The notes beneath the pieces were generated by a model. That model had not been told where the DNA came from and searched no databases. It saw only the letters and a program-made list of their open reading frames with translations. Made by a program: the position numbers and the translations under genes. Positions 27,028 through 36,016 of a stretch of DNA of 64,000 nt are shown piece by piece. Within the stretch, counting starts at the first letter, position 1. Every line of letters starts with the position of its first letter. The stretch spans positions 1,486,170 to 1,550,169 of the forward strand of contig NZ_JACLZF010000001.1 of the NCBI RefSeq assembly GCF_014243345.1. Reading direction: 5' to 3'. Origin of the DNA: Robiginitalea sp. SC105. GTDB taxonomy: Bacteria; Bacteroidota; Bacteroidia; Flavobacteriales; Flavobacteriaceae.

Positions 27028-29610
27028 TTAAAACGGATAATTAATTCCTATCTGCAATACGGAGTTGGCAAAGTTGTAGTCGCGAAACCACCTTTTTCCG
27101 GTAGGTTCGGCCGGGTTGTAGGTCTTGAATCCGAGGTCCGCCCGGAAGACGAAATACGTGAAATCGTACCGCAGCCCAAACCCCGTCCCGAGGGCGAGCT
27201 CCTCCAGGGAGGACCAGCCGTTGAAGGTAGCGGCCGGGTCATCCTCGCTGTCCCATACATTCCAGATATTTCCAATGTCGCTGAACAGGGCCCCCTTGAG
27301 GTCGCCCACCACCGGGAACCGGTATTCCAGGTTCAGCGCCAGTTTGAAATTGGCCTCGTTGAAGTCGTTCAGGTTACTTGTGCTCCCCGGGCCCAGCGAA
27401 TAGGGGAACCAGGCTCGGTTGTCGTTGGATCCCCCACCGAAATACGAGCGGACAAAGGGGATGTCATTCGAATTTCCATAGGGTATGGCAATACCTATAA
27501 AGGAACGGAAGGCCAGCACATCGGTGGCGTTGAGCTCCCAGTGCCGGATATAATCCAGCTCCGTTTTCACATACTGGGAAAAAGGCACCCCGAAGACCAG
27601 TTTTTGCCCGGAATCGTTTTCATTGAACTTGATCAGGTTGGTGGAGGCGGCCAGCAGGTTCCCCGCCCCTTCGATTTTCCATCGGATCTGGTAGAAACTG
27701 TTGTCGGCGATATCGGTTTTTGAATTCTTGGTGTAGGTGTAGTTGGAGGTGAAGATCAGGTTGTTCTCCGTCAGGCGCTGCCTGCGCTCCTCAATCCGGA
27801 ACACGTCCGCATAATCCTCCGAATCCGTCGGGGCAAGCCCCTGGTTGATGATGGCATCGGTAAACCCGGCCGTTCCCTCCGGTATGGACAGCCGCAATGG
27901 GTCGTCCGGGTCGCCGGAGGCTTCGTAGAAATCCGACAGGGAGGCATTGTCCTGGTAGTCATCCGCAATATCGTCCAGTCGGGCGTAGGAGCTCCGGTAC
28001 TGGTCGTAGAACCGATCCGGGTTCACGTTGCGGACAAACTGGATGTTCATCAGTTCGAAAAGGTGTTTCTTGAAATCCGTGGAGGACCAGCTGTAGCCCA
28101 GGACCGTGTTGAGGGTCTGTTTGTCCAGGCCGATGTTTTTCTGGAAGCTTGTACCCGCGGATATGCGCGTCCTGGGGAGCATATAGTTCGGGATGATCTG
28201 CCGGTTGCCCAGGAAGGGGAACCGGATCCGGGGGAAAACCAGGTTGATGTCCCCGCCGATCTCCGAGAAAAAATCCTCCCCCTGCGTGTCGTCACTGAGC
28301 AGCCCGAACGTCCCCCGGCCCGATAGGCTCAGGGTCTCGGCGCCGCCAAACACATTCCGGGTAATAAGGGAAGCCCCGAGTCCGAAGCCGATCTGCTGGA
28401 TGTTGGAGTGGGTGATGTCGAAGTCCAGGGCCAGGGAGTTTTTTGGGCGCGCGGCCAGGTAGATGTTGGCATCCAAAATGTCGCCCCCGGCCTCCAGCAA
28501 TTCGATGTTCGGATAGCGGAAGGTATTCAGGTTGCTGATCTGCCTGTAGGTGCGCAACCGGTCGATATCCCGGTACACACTGTCTTTTTGCAGAAAGACC
28601 GCATCTGTCAGCACCCGGGGTTTGTACCGGAGCCGGTCGTTGAAATGGATGATGTAATTCTGGTAAACCACCGTATCGCTGGTGGCGGTCCCGTCCTGGA
28701 AATTGTGGTCGGGGTACAGGTGGATGTCCCCCAGGCGCTTTACCCGGTACTCCTGGTCGGTAACCGCGCTGTCGCCCCGCCGCCTCAGGTTTTCGATGTT
28801 CAGTTCCACGTTCATCAGCTGGTCGTCCACATTTGCCGTGTCCCTGAGGATGTCGTAGGTAATGGAGCTCTCCTGGAAATTCCAGATCCCGGAATTCCGG
28901 AACAGGGCCGTGAGCCGTTCCCGTTCCCGGGTGAAATTCCCGAGGTCGAACACGTCCCCTTCCCGAACCAGGGAACTTTTCCGGTTGAGGTGGTAGATGG
29001 AATCGATTGCCGGGGAGGTGATCTTACGACTCAGGGAATCGACGATATAGGGTTCCCCGAGGTCCAGCAGGTAGCGGGTCCGGACGCGGCGGCGGCCCGT
29101 GCTGTCCAGTATGTAGCTGCCCGTGTTGTTGAAGTACCCCCGGTTGTTGTAATAGGAGCTCAGCCGTTCCACGGACCTGTTGATCCGGGCCGTGTCGATC
29201 ACCACCGGGGCTTCCCCGACCCTTTTGAGCCAGTCGCTGTAACCGCTTACAAAGAAGGATTGCCCGAGCCGCCGGACCTGCTTTTGAGACAGCAGGGATT
29301 CCAGCCTCGCTTCCCGGCCCTCCCTGCGATCCAGCCAGGCCTGGTAGGACGAATCAGGATCCTTCTTTGCCAGGTTGTACAGGTGCAGGCGCAGGGGGAT
29401 CCCCAGCACGCGACTATTGGGTTTCTGGAGCACGAGGCTGTTCACCAGGGGATCCGTGATTTTTTCCCCGTCCGCATAAATGCTGACTTCGGTGAGTAGT
29501 TTTTCGTCCTCTTCGACCCTTTTGAGCGTGTTGCACGAGCAAATGCTGAGACACACCAAGAATAATCCTATTTTAGCCGGGAGATTCACAAAGGGTGAAA
29601 AGTCCTTCAT
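27028..29610 (-). CDS. BamA/TamA-like outer-membrane lipoprotein
   Basis: An 860-residue outer-membrane assembly protein of the Omp85 superfamily. The leader ends at CSCNTLKRV with a lipid Cys near residue 24-26, so the protein is tethered as a lipoprotein. Residues about 30-420 hold several POTRA-like domains, and the C-terminal half is a 16-strand-type barrel (surface antigen/BamA domain) with the family end motif ending in an aromatic, SVLQIGINYPF. Bacteroidetes encode several such lipoprotein variants (TamA/TamL-like) besides BamA; the lipid leader argues for TamL rather than BamA. It starts head to head with the RNA methyltransferase gene, only 23 bases apart. Confidence 0.87.
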   Translation of the reverse strand: MKDFSPFVNLPAKIGLFLVCLSICSCNTLKRVEEDEKLLTEVSIYADGEKITDPLVNSLVLQKPNSRVLGIPLRLHLYNLAKKDPDSSYQAWLDRREGREARLESLLSQKQVRRLGQSFFVSGYSDWLKRVGEAPVVIDTARINRSVERLSSYYNNRGYFNNTGSYILDSTGRRRVRTRYLLDLGEPYIVDSLSRKITSPAIDSIYHLNRKSSLVREGDVFDLGNFTRERERLTALFRNSGIWNFQESSITYDILRDTANVDDQLMNVELNIENLRRRGDSAVTDQEYRVKRLGDIHLYPDHNFQDGTATSDTVVYQNYIIHFNDRLRYKPRVLTDAVFLQKDSVYRDIDRLRTYRQISNLNTFRYPNIELLEAGGDILDANIYLAARPKNSLALDFDITHSNIQQIGFGLGASLITRNVFGGAETLSLSGRGTFGLLSDDTQGEDFFSEIGGDINLVFPRIRFPFLGNRQIIPNYMLPRTRISAGTSFQKNIGLDKQTLNTVLGYSWSSTDFKKHLFELMNIQFVRNVNPDRFYDQYRSSYARLDDIADDYQDNASLSDFYEASGDPDDPLRLSIPEGTAGFTDAIINQGLAPTDSEDYADVFRIEERRQRLTENNLIFTSNYTYTKNSKTDIADNSFYQIRWKIEGAGNLLAASTNLIKFNENDSGQKLVFGVPFSQYVKTELDYIRHWELNATDVLAFRSFIGIAIPYGNSNDIPFVRSYFGGGSNDNRAWFPYSLGPGSTSNLNDFNEANFKLALNLEYRFPVVGDLKGALFSDIGNIWNVWDSEDDPAATFNGWSSLEELALGTGFGLRYDFTYFVFRADLGFKTYNPAEPTGKRWFRDYNFANSVLQIGINYPF

Positions 29611-29633
29611 ACACCCAAAATTAAGCTATTTGA

Positions 29634-30359
29634 ATGGTTGCAAAAAGTGAATTAAAACTAATACGGAGTCTCCATCAAAAAAAGTACCGGACGCGTGAGG
29701 GCCTTTTCCTGGCGGAGGGGGTCAAGTTGGTCGGCGAATTGCTGGGGGCCGGCATGGAGGCGTATTCGCTTTACAGCACCGACCCGGGTGAATTCCCCGG
29801 GGCCAGGGAAATCTCGGAGAACGACCTGAAGAAGGCCAGTGCACTGGTACAGCCCAACAAAGTAATCGGGGTATTCCGGATCCCGGACCCCGTTTCCCTA
29901 TCGCTTGACGGGTGGGCCCTGGCCCTGGACGGGGTCCGGGACCCCGGCAACCTGGGGACCATCATCCGGTTGTGCGACTGGTTCGGGATCCCGGAGCTGC
30001 TCTGTTCCCCTGACACGGTCGACTGCTACAACCCGAAAGTGCTTCAGGCCACCATGGGTTCCGTGGCCCGGGTCCGGATTGCCTACCAACCCCTGCCGGA
30101 AACCCTGGATGCCTGCGGCCTGCCCGTTTACGGGGCCAGCATGGATGGGTCCCCAGTGGGATCCGGTACGGCCGTGCAGCCGGGTATCCTGGTGATGGGC
30201 AGTGAATCCCACGGGCTGTCCGGGGCCGTCCGCGACCGGCTGTCGCAAACCTGGGCCATCCCGGCCTATGGCCAGGCCGAAAGCCTGAACGTGGCCACTG
30301 CCACGGCCATCCTCCTATACGAGATCCGCCGACAGGCAGGCCCGGTTACTCAAAAGTAA
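29634..30359 (+). CDS. TrmH/SpoU family RNA methyltransferase
   Basis: A 241-residue SAM-dependent 2'-O-ribose RNA methyltransferase with the trefoil-knot SPOUT fold. Residues 1-90 are the substrate-binding domain (SLHQKKYRTREGLFLAEG). The catalytic motifs follow: GVRDPGNLGTIIRLCDWFG near residue 100 with the catalytic Asn/Arg, GILVMGSESHGLS near 182 and SLNVATATAILLYE near 215. Members methylate rRNA or tRNA; the exact target is not readable. The 3' end overlaps the convergent porT-like gene by 14 bases. Its 5' end is only 23 bases from the divergent outer-membrane gene. Confidence 0.9.
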   Translation: MVAKSELKLIRSLHQKKYRTREGLFLAEGVKLVGELLGAGMEAYSLYSTDPGEFPGAREISENDLKKASALVQPNKVIGVFRIPDPVSLSLDGWALALDGVRDPGNLGTIIRLCDWFGIPELLCSPDTVDCYNPKVLQATMGSVARVRIAYQPLPETLDACGLPVYGASMDGSPVGSGTAVQPGILVMGSESHGLSGAVRDRLSQTWAIPAYGQAESLNVATATAILLYEIRRQAGPVTQK

Positions 30360-31038
30360 AATTGACGAAGATGCCCCGGGTATTAAGGGCTTCGATGTTT
30401 CCGGTCCAGGGGCTTTGCGGATCGTTGTCCGGAACGAGTTCGTCCGTAATGGCAAATACCCCCCGGATGGAAGGGGAGAACTTGAAATATTCCAGGTAGA
30501 AATCGATGCCAAACCCGAGTTCGTAGTTGACCACTGATTTTTTCATCCGGAAGGTCCCGCTGCTGTTGTCGTCCAGGGAATCCTGGTTGGAACCGAGGTT
30601 CAGGGCCACCCCGGCCCCCCCGATGATAAAGGGCTTGAGGTTGCCGAAACGGCGGGTGCTTACCTTGAGGAGGAGCGGAAAGCTGATGTAGGTGGACTTC
30701 ACTTCCCGAAAGGCGTCGTTTTCCGCTGCAAAACCAGGGAACCCGAGGAGCCTGCTGGAGTAGAAGAGCCCGGGTTCGAACCTCAGGTCCAGGAATTCGT
30801 TGAGCCGGAGCTCCCCGATCAGCCCGACATTGAACCCCAGGGATTTCTCCACGGCGATATCCGGAAGGTCGTTGCGGTATTCGAATTTAAAATCGTACTG
30901 GTTAAAGCCGAGGTAATACCCCCAGTTGAGAAGCGCTTTGTCCTCATTCTGCAGGTTCAGTATGGGGTTTTCCCTGAATTGGGCCTGGCCGGTATGGCAC
31001 AGGGCCAGCAGGAAGCAGAGCGGCAGAAAGTTCCTCAT
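30346..31038 (-). CDS. porT: PorT-like T9SS outer-membrane protein
   Basis: A 230-residue outer-membrane beta-barrel protein of the PorT family, needed for type IX secretion in Porphyromonas and Flavobacterium. The ATG start at MRNFLPLC is chosen because it opens a signal peptide (residues 1-18, ending GQAQ) and an upstream TTG would only add non-leader sequence. The mature part is an eight-strand-type barrel with the family's early motif NLQNEDKALLNWGYYLGFNQYDFKF near residue 30. Linkage supports the name: in Bacteroidetes porT commonly sits next to ubiE, and here it begins four bases after the ubiE stop. It would serve secretion of the T9SS type B proteins encoded at the right of this window. 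Confidence 0.87.
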   Translation of the reverse strand: MRNFLPLCFLLALCHTGQAQFRENPILNLQNEDKALLNWGYYLGFNQYDFKFEYRNDLPDIAVEKSLGFNVGLIGELRLNEFLDLRFEPGLFYSSRLLGFPGFAAENDAFREVKSTYISFPLLLKVSTRRFGNLKPFIIGGAGVALNLGSNQDSLDDNSSGTFRMKKSVVNYELGFGIDFYLEYFKFSPSIRGVFAITDELVPDNDPQSPWTGNIEALNTRGIFVNFTFE

Positions 31039-31042
31039 ACGC

Positions 31043-31771
31043 TTATTTTGTTGCCGTGTAGATGGCGGCAGCCCCAAAAGTCTGGGGTCGGTGTTCCATA
31101 GCTATAAACCCGATTTTCCCCAAAATATTGTTGAAGCGCTCCCCATAGGGAAAAACGGCTGCCGACCGCGACAGGTAGCTGTAGGCGGCGGCATCCCTTG
31201 AGAGCCATTTTCCCACGATCGGCAGGAAGAAACGGCAGTACAGGTTGTACCCCCACCGGAAGGGTTGCTTTTCAGGTACGGAGGTTTCCAGGATGGCAAG
31301 GATCCCTCCGGGGCGCAGTACCCGGTAAATCTCGGCCAGCCCCTTCTCGAGGTTTTCGAAATTCCGGACGCCGAAGGCCACGGTCACTGCATCAAAGCTG
31401 GCATCCGGAAATTCCAGGGCTTCGCTGTCGCCCAGCACCATCTCGATCCGGCCTTCCAGGCCGGATTCCCTGATTTTGGAGCGTCCGACATCCAGCATGC
31501 CGGGAGCCAGGTCCAGGCCCACGATGCGCCCGGCCCCGGTCTGGGCCAGGGCGAGAGCGAGGTCCCCGGTGCCGGTGGCGATATCCAGGACGCTCTGGGG
31601 CCGGGTGTCGGCCACGAGCCCCACCAGGCGCTTGCGCCAGCGGCGGTCTATCCCCAGGCTGATTACCCGGTTGAGCCCGTCGTACTTCTCCGAGATGGCG
31701 TTGAACATTGTCCGTACCTGCTCCTTTTTACCTTCCCCGGAGTCGTCATAAGGGAGGATTTCCTTTGCCAT
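31043..31771 (-). CDS. ubiE: Menaquinone biosynthesis C-methyltransferase
   Basis: A 242-residue class I SAM-dependent methyltransferase of the UbiE/MenG type, making menaquinone from demethylmenaquinone. Visible signatures: the family opening VRTMFNAISEKYDGLNRV near residue 20, SAM motif I VLDIATGTGDLALAL near residue 60, DLAPGMLDVGRSKI near residue 85 and FDAVTVAFGVRNFENLEKGL near 130. Flavobacteria use menaquinone, so MenG is the likely role. Followed at four bases by porT. Confidence 0.96.
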   Translation of the reverse strand: MAKEILPYDDSGEGKKEQVRTMFNAISEKYDGLNRVISLGIDRRWRKRLVGLVADTRPQSVLDIATGTGDLALALAQTGAGRIVGLDLAPGMLDVGRSKIRESGLEGRIEMVLGDSEALEFPDASFDAVTVAFGVRNFENLEKGLAEIYRVLRPGGILAILETSVPEKQPFRWGYNLYCRFFLPIVGKWLSRDAAAYSYLSRSAAVFPYGERFNNILGKIGFIAMEHRPQTFGAAAIYTATK

Positions 31772-31791
31772 GCCTACAGCGCTTTAGGGCG

Positions 31792-31799
31792 CAAAGATA
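31792..31799 (-). promoter_or_regulatory. Candidate -7 box upstream of ubiE
   Basis: TATCTTTG on the minus strand, about 20 bases before the ubiE start, fits the Bacteroidetes TAnnTTTG element. The partner TTG is not at the usual spacing, so this is a half-site match. Confidence 0.35.
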
Positions 31800-31871
31800 C
31801 TACAAAGCGGTTAGTCCCCGGCAGCGCCGGCGGAAGCGGGAAACCCTCCGGAACAAATCGGCCGGATTCCT

Positions 31872-31899
31872 TTGAAAATGATAAAATTGCGTACTTTTG
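31872..31899 (+). promoter_or_regulatory. Promoter of trkA-trkH
   Basis: A near-ideal Bacteroidetes primary-sigma promoter: TTG, 17 bases, then TACTTTTG. The expected transcription start is about seven bases further on, giving a leader of about 60 bases to trkA. Confidence 0.62.
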
Positions 31900-31964
31900 C
31901 CCTGCGGACTTCCGCATGCCGCTAACCGGCGGAGCGCCAGCTACCCGTATCAATTCTATACTGA

Positions 31965-33314
31965 ATGAAGATCATAATTGCAGGAGCAGGAGAGGTAGGC
32001 TTCCATCTCGCAAAGTTACTTTCATACGAATCCCAGGACATCACGCTGATAGACACCAACAAGGAAAGCCTTTCCTATGCGGAGGGCCACCTGGATATCC
32101 GCGTCCTGAAAGGGGATGCCACCAGCATTTCCGTGCTGAAGGATGCCCGCGTCTCCCAGTCCGACCTTGTGATAGGGGTTACGGCTTCTGAGACGACCAA
32201 CATCACCCTTTGCATGCTGGCCAAGCAATTGGGTTCCAAACGGACCATCGCCCGGATCTCGAATACCGAATTCGTGGAATATAAGGACCAGATCGCCTTT
32301 ACCGAGCTGGGGATCGACGAACTGATCTCCCCGGAAGAGCTGGCAGCCGCGGAAATCCAGCTGCTGCTGAACCAGTCGGCCTTCAACGATACCTATGAAT
32401 TTGAACAGGGCCTGCTGATCATGGTGGGCGTTTCCCTCCCAAAGGGCGCCCCCTTTATCGGCAAAATGGTCAAGGAGGCGGCAAGGGTGTTCCCGGAACT
32501 GCACTTCATGCCCATAGCCCTGCAGCGGCGGGGCACCCAGTTTACCCTGATTCCGAGGGGGGACACGGTCTTTATGGAGGAGGACCAGGTATATTTTATC
32601 ACAGACCGCAAAGGCGTTGACGAGCTCTACAAGCTCACGGGGAAGAAGAAGGAGGAAATCCGTAACATCATGATCCTCGGCGGGAGCAAGGTGGGGGTGA
32701 AGGCAGCCCGGGACCTCTGCGACAAGCGCTTCAACGTCAAGCTGATCGAGAAGGACAAGAACAAAGCCTTTGAAATTGCCGACATGCTGCCCAATGCTCT
32801 GGTGATCAACGGGGATTGCCGGAACGTGGAGCTGCTCGAGGAGGAATCCCTCGAATCCATGGACGCCTTTATCGCGGTAACCGGGAATTCGGAGACCAAC
32901 ATCATGAGTTGCCTGGTAGCCAAGTCCAAACACATCAAAAAAACCATCGCCCTGGTGGAAAACATGGATTACTTCCAGCTCTCCCACTCCATAGGGGTGG
33001 ATACGCTCATCAACAAGAAGCTCCTGGCGGCCAACAATATTTTCCGCCACATCCGCAAAGGGGAGGTGGTCGCGCTGACCCGCCTGAACAACCTGAACGC
33101 GGAAATCCTGGAATTTGTCGTCAATGCATCCTCCGAGGTGAACGGCGAACTGATCAAGGAACTGGACTTCCCCAGGGAAGCCATTATCGGCGGGGTGATC
33201 CGCGAGGACCTCGGCATCATTGCGCTGGGGGATTTCCGGATCCAGCAGGGGGACCGGGTGGTGGTATGCTGCCTGCCGAGCGCCATCCCCAAAGTAGAAA
33301 AATTATTCCTCTGA
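31965..33314 (+). CDS. trkA: Trk potassium transporter NAD-binding TrkA
   Basis: The 449-residue cytoplasmic regulatory subunit of the Trk potassium uptake system. It has two RCK units: N1 (Rossmann, KIIIAGAGEVGFHLAKLLS at residue 2), C1 (about 140-225), N2 (second Rossmann, MILGGSKVGVKAARDLCD near 237) and C2 (about 370-449). Both dinucleotide-binding Gly motifs are intact, so NAD(H)/ATP sensing should be possible in each half. The next gene, trkH, starts one base after the trkA stop, so the channel and its regulator are co-translated. Expressed from the TTG-N17-TACTTTTG promoter upstream. Confidence 0.97.
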   Translation: MKIIIAGAGEVGFHLAKLLSYESQDITLIDTNKESLSYAEGHLDIRVLKGDATSISVLKDARVSQSDLVIGVTASETTNITLCMLAKQLGSKRTIARISNTEFVEYKDQIAFTELGIDELISPEELAAAEIQLLLNQSAFNDTYEFEQGLLIMVGVSLPKGAPFIGKMVKEAARVFPELHFMPIALQRRGTQFTLIPRGDTVFMEEDQVYFITDRKGVDELYKLTGKKKEEIRNIMILGGSKVGVKAARDLCDKRFNVKLIEKDKNKAFEIADMLPNALVINGDCRNVELLEEESLESMDAFIAVTGNSETNIMSCLVAKSKHIKKTIALVENMDYFQLSHSIGVDTLINKKLLAANNIFRHIRKGEVVALTRLNNLNAEILEFVVNASSEVNGELIKELDFPREAIIGGVIREDLGIIALGDFRIQQGDRVVVCCLPSAIPKVEKLFL

Positions 33315-33315
33315 T

Positions 33316-34806
33316 ATGTCCCTGAACTCGCGGATTATCCTGCATCTGATGGGGCTCCTGCTGCTTTTCAACGGGGGCTTTATGCTGCTTGCGGCCCTGG
33401 TGAGCGGCATCTACCAGGACGGGGTTACCTACCAGATTTCCCTGGCGGCCATTACCACGCTCTTTAGTGGTACGGTGGCCATGTATTTCACCCGGGGCCA
33501 CAAGAAGGAAGTCAAGCGGAAGGAGGGGTATATCATCGTGACCTTTGGCTGGGTGGTCATGTCCATTTCCGGCGTATTGCCCTACCTGTTCACCGGGGCC
33601 ATCCCGGATGTGACCAACGCCATGTTCGAGACCATTTCCGGCTATACCACCACGGGGGCTTCCATCCTGGACGATATCGAACGGCTGCCGGAAGGGGTGC
33701 TGTTCTGGCGCAGCATGACACACTGGATCGGCGGCATGGGGATTATTGTGCTGGCCATCGCCATCCTCCCACTGCTCGGGATCGGGGGGATGCAGCTTTT
33801 TGCAGCCGAGGCGCCCGGCCCCACCGGGGATAAACTCCACCCCCGCATTACCGATACCGCCAAAAGGCTGTGGTTTATCTACGTGGGGTATACACTGGCC
33901 GAAACGCTGCTGCTGAAACTGGCGGGGATGTCCTTTTTCGACGCCATCAACCACGCGCTGGCGACCCTATCCACCGGCGGCTTCTCTACCAAGAATGCGA
34001 GTATCGCCTACTGGAGCAACCAACCCCTGATCCAGTACATCATCATCGTATTCATGTTCCTGGCAGGGTCCAATTTTGTACTGAGTTATTTTGCCTTCAA
34101 GGGGAAGGTGCAGAAGGTGCTGCGGGATGAAGAATTCCGGGTATACGGGCTGATGATCCTGATATTCGCCCTCATGGCCGCCGCCGTGGTCTACTTCCGG
34201 GCCGACGTACCCGTTTCCGAATACCACCCCATGGTCTGGGGCCCGGCCGAAAGCGCCTTCCGCCACGGCCTGTTCCAGGTGGTCGCCGTAGTGACCACCA
34301 CGGGTTTTGTAACTGCGGATTTTACGGGATGGACCCCCTTCCTGACCGTCTTTTTCTTCGGGCTGATGTTCGCCGGGGGCTCTGCGGGCTCCACGGCCGG
34401 GGGCATCAAGATCATGCGACATATCCTGATCATCAAAAACGGGTTGCTGGAGTTCAAGCGGACCCTCCACCCGAGCGCCATCATCCCGGTGCGGTTCAAC
34501 GACAAGACGGTGACCGAACACATCGTCTACAACATCATCGCCTTTTTCGTGCTGTATATGCTGCTGTTTATAATCGGAGCACTGGTGCTGGGCCTGCTGG
34601 GGCTGGATTTCGTATCGGCCATCGGTGGGGCAGCATCTTCCCTGGGCAACGTGGGGCCGGCCTTCGGTTCCCTGCATCCGCTCAGCAACTTCAACAGCTT
34701 GCCGGACCTGGGGAAATGGTGGTGTGGCTTTTTGATGCTCGCCGGCAGGCTGGAGCTTTTTACGGTACTGATCCTGCTCACCCCGTATTTCTGGAAGCGC
34801 ACCTGA
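33316..34806 (+). CDS. trkH: Trk potassium uptake membrane protein TrkH
   Basis: The 496-residue membrane channel-like subunit of the Trk potassium uptake system, in the inner membrane. It has the four-fold M1-P-M2 architecture: the four pore loops with selectivity-filter glycines can be read as TTTGAS near residue 112, STGGFSTKN near 218, TTTGFVTAD near 328 and GNVGPAFG near 447. The Gly in each loop allows K+ passage. The protein ends close to the family's usual length. Directly downstream of trkA with one base between. It ends convergently with the aminotransferase gene seven bases away. Confidence 0.96.
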   Translation: MSLNSRIILHLMGLLLLFNGGFMLLAALVSGIYQDGVTYQISLAAITTLFSGTVAMYFTRGHKKEVKRKEGYIIVTFGWVVMSISGVLPYLFTGAIPDVTNAMFETISGYTTTGASILDDIERLPEGVLFWRSMTHWIGGMGIIVLAIAILPLLGIGGMQLFAAEAPGPTGDKLHPRITDTAKRLWFIYVGYTLAETLLLKLAGMSFFDAINHALATLSTGGFSTKNASIAYWSNQPLIQYIIIVFMFLAGSNFVLSYFAFKGKVQKVLRDEEFRVYGLMILIFALMAAAVVYFRADVPVSEYHPMVWGPAESAFRHGLFQVVAVVTTTGFVTADFTGWTPFLTVFFFGLMFAGGSAGSTAGGIKIMRHILIIKNGLLEFKRTLHPSAIIPVRFNDKTVTEHIVYNIIAFFVLYMLLFIIGALVLGLLGLDFVSAIGGAASSLGNVGPAFGSLHPLSNFNSLPDLGKWWCGFLMLAGRLELFTVLILLTPYFWKRT

Positions 34807-34813
34807 CCGGTCG

Positions 34814-36001
34814 TCAGGAAAGCGCTTGCTTGATACGCGCCACCGCTTCCCGGATTTCCGCCTCCGAGGCGGCATAGGAGATCCGGATGCAGTTCGGGTT
34901 GCCGAAAGCCTCTCCCGTCACGGTGGCCACTCCGGCCGCTTCAAGCAGGTAGAGGGCAAAATCCGACGCATTCGCGATGGTTTTGCCGCGGAGCGTCTGC
35001 CCGAAAAACCCGGAGATGTCCGGGAATACGTAAAAGGCCCCTTCGGGAACGTTGAGCTGGAACCCGGGGATCTCCCCAAGGAGTTCCAGGATGAGGTCCC
35101 GCCGCTCGTGAAACTTGTCGATCATATACCGGATCTTCTCAAGGGGTGCATCCAGGGCTGCGATGGTGGCCCGCTGCGCAATGGCATTGGCCCCGCTGGT
35201 AATCTGCCCCTGGAATTTGGTGCAGGCCTTGGCAACCCAGGCCGGGGCGCCGATAAACCCGATCCGCCAGCCGGTCATGGCATAGGCCTTGGAAACCCCG
35301 TTTACGGTGATGGTGCGGTCGTACATCCCATCGAGGGCCGCGATGCTCACATGGCCCCCGCGAAAATTGATATGTTCGTAAATTTCATCGGACACCACAA
35401 AGATATCCGGGTGGTCCCGGAGCACGGCGGCCAGCCCTTCGAGTTCCTCCCTGCTGTACACCGAGCCGCTCGGGTTGCAGGGGGAGCTGTACCACAGCAT
35501 TTTGGTGCGCGGTGTTATCGCGGCCCGCAATTGGTCGGGGGTCATTTTGAAATCCGTGTCGATGCTGGTCGGTACTTCCACGGGCACGCCCCCTGCCAGC
35601 TTGACAATGTCCGAATAACTCACCCAGTAGGGGGCGGGAAGGATCACTTCGTCCCCATCGTTGAGCATGACCATGGCCACGTTGGCCAGGGATTGCTTGG
35701 CCCCTGTTGACACCACAATCTGGTCCCTGCCGTAGGTGAGTTTGTTGTCCCTGGCGAATTTCCGGGATATGGCGTCCTTCAGGTCGGGGTAGCCGTCCAC
35801 GGGGGAGTAGCTGCTGTAATTCTGGTCGATGGCCTCCTTGGCGGCCTCCCGTATAAATTCGGGGATGTTGAAATCCGGCTCGCCGAGGCTGAGGCCGATG
35901 ATATCTTTTCCTTCCTGTCTCAGTTCCCGGGCTTTGGCGGCCATAGCCAGGGTAGCCGACGTGGACATGTTGTTGATCCGGTCGGATAGAAATTGCTTCA
36001 T
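34814..36001 (-). CDS. Aspartate-type PLP aminotransferase
   Basis: A 395-residue fold type I, class I aminotransferase like Bacillus/Thermus aspartate aminotransferase (group Ib), moving amino groups between aspartate and 2-oxoglutarate or related substrates. Visible motifs: the N-terminal ATLAMAAKARELR-x-GKDIIGLSLGEPDF, the SPCNPSGSVYS stretch near residue 170 (substrate-carboxylate and PLP Asn), DEIYEHINF near 200, and the PLP Lys in GVSKAYAMTGWRIGF near residue 235 followed by the phosphate-binding Arg. It may also accept prephenate or aromatic donors, as some Ib enzymes do. It lies 15 bases after the desaturase gene in the same direction, so the two may share a transcript without an obvious metabolic link. 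Confidence 0.92.
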   Translation of the reverse strand: MKQFLSDRINNMSTSATLAMAAKARELRQEGKDIIGLSLGEPDFNIPEFIREAAKEAIDQNYSSYSPVDGYPDLKDAISRKFARDNKLTYGRDQIVVSTGAKQSLANVAMVMLNDGDEVILPAPYWVSYSDIVKLAGGVPVEVPTSIDTDFKMTPDQLRAAITPRTKMLWYSSPCNPSGSVYSREELEGLAAVLRDHPDIFVVSDEIYEHINFRGGHVSIAALDGMYDRTITVNGVSKAYAMTGWRIGFIGAPAWVAKACTKFQGQITSGANAIAQRATIAALDAPLEKIRYMIDKFHERRDLILELLGEIPGFQLNVPEGAFYVFPDISGFFGQTLRGKTIANASDFALYLLEAAGVATVTGEAFGNPNCIRISYAASEAEIREAVARIKQALS

Positions 36002-36016
36002 AGTGCTTTTACGAAT

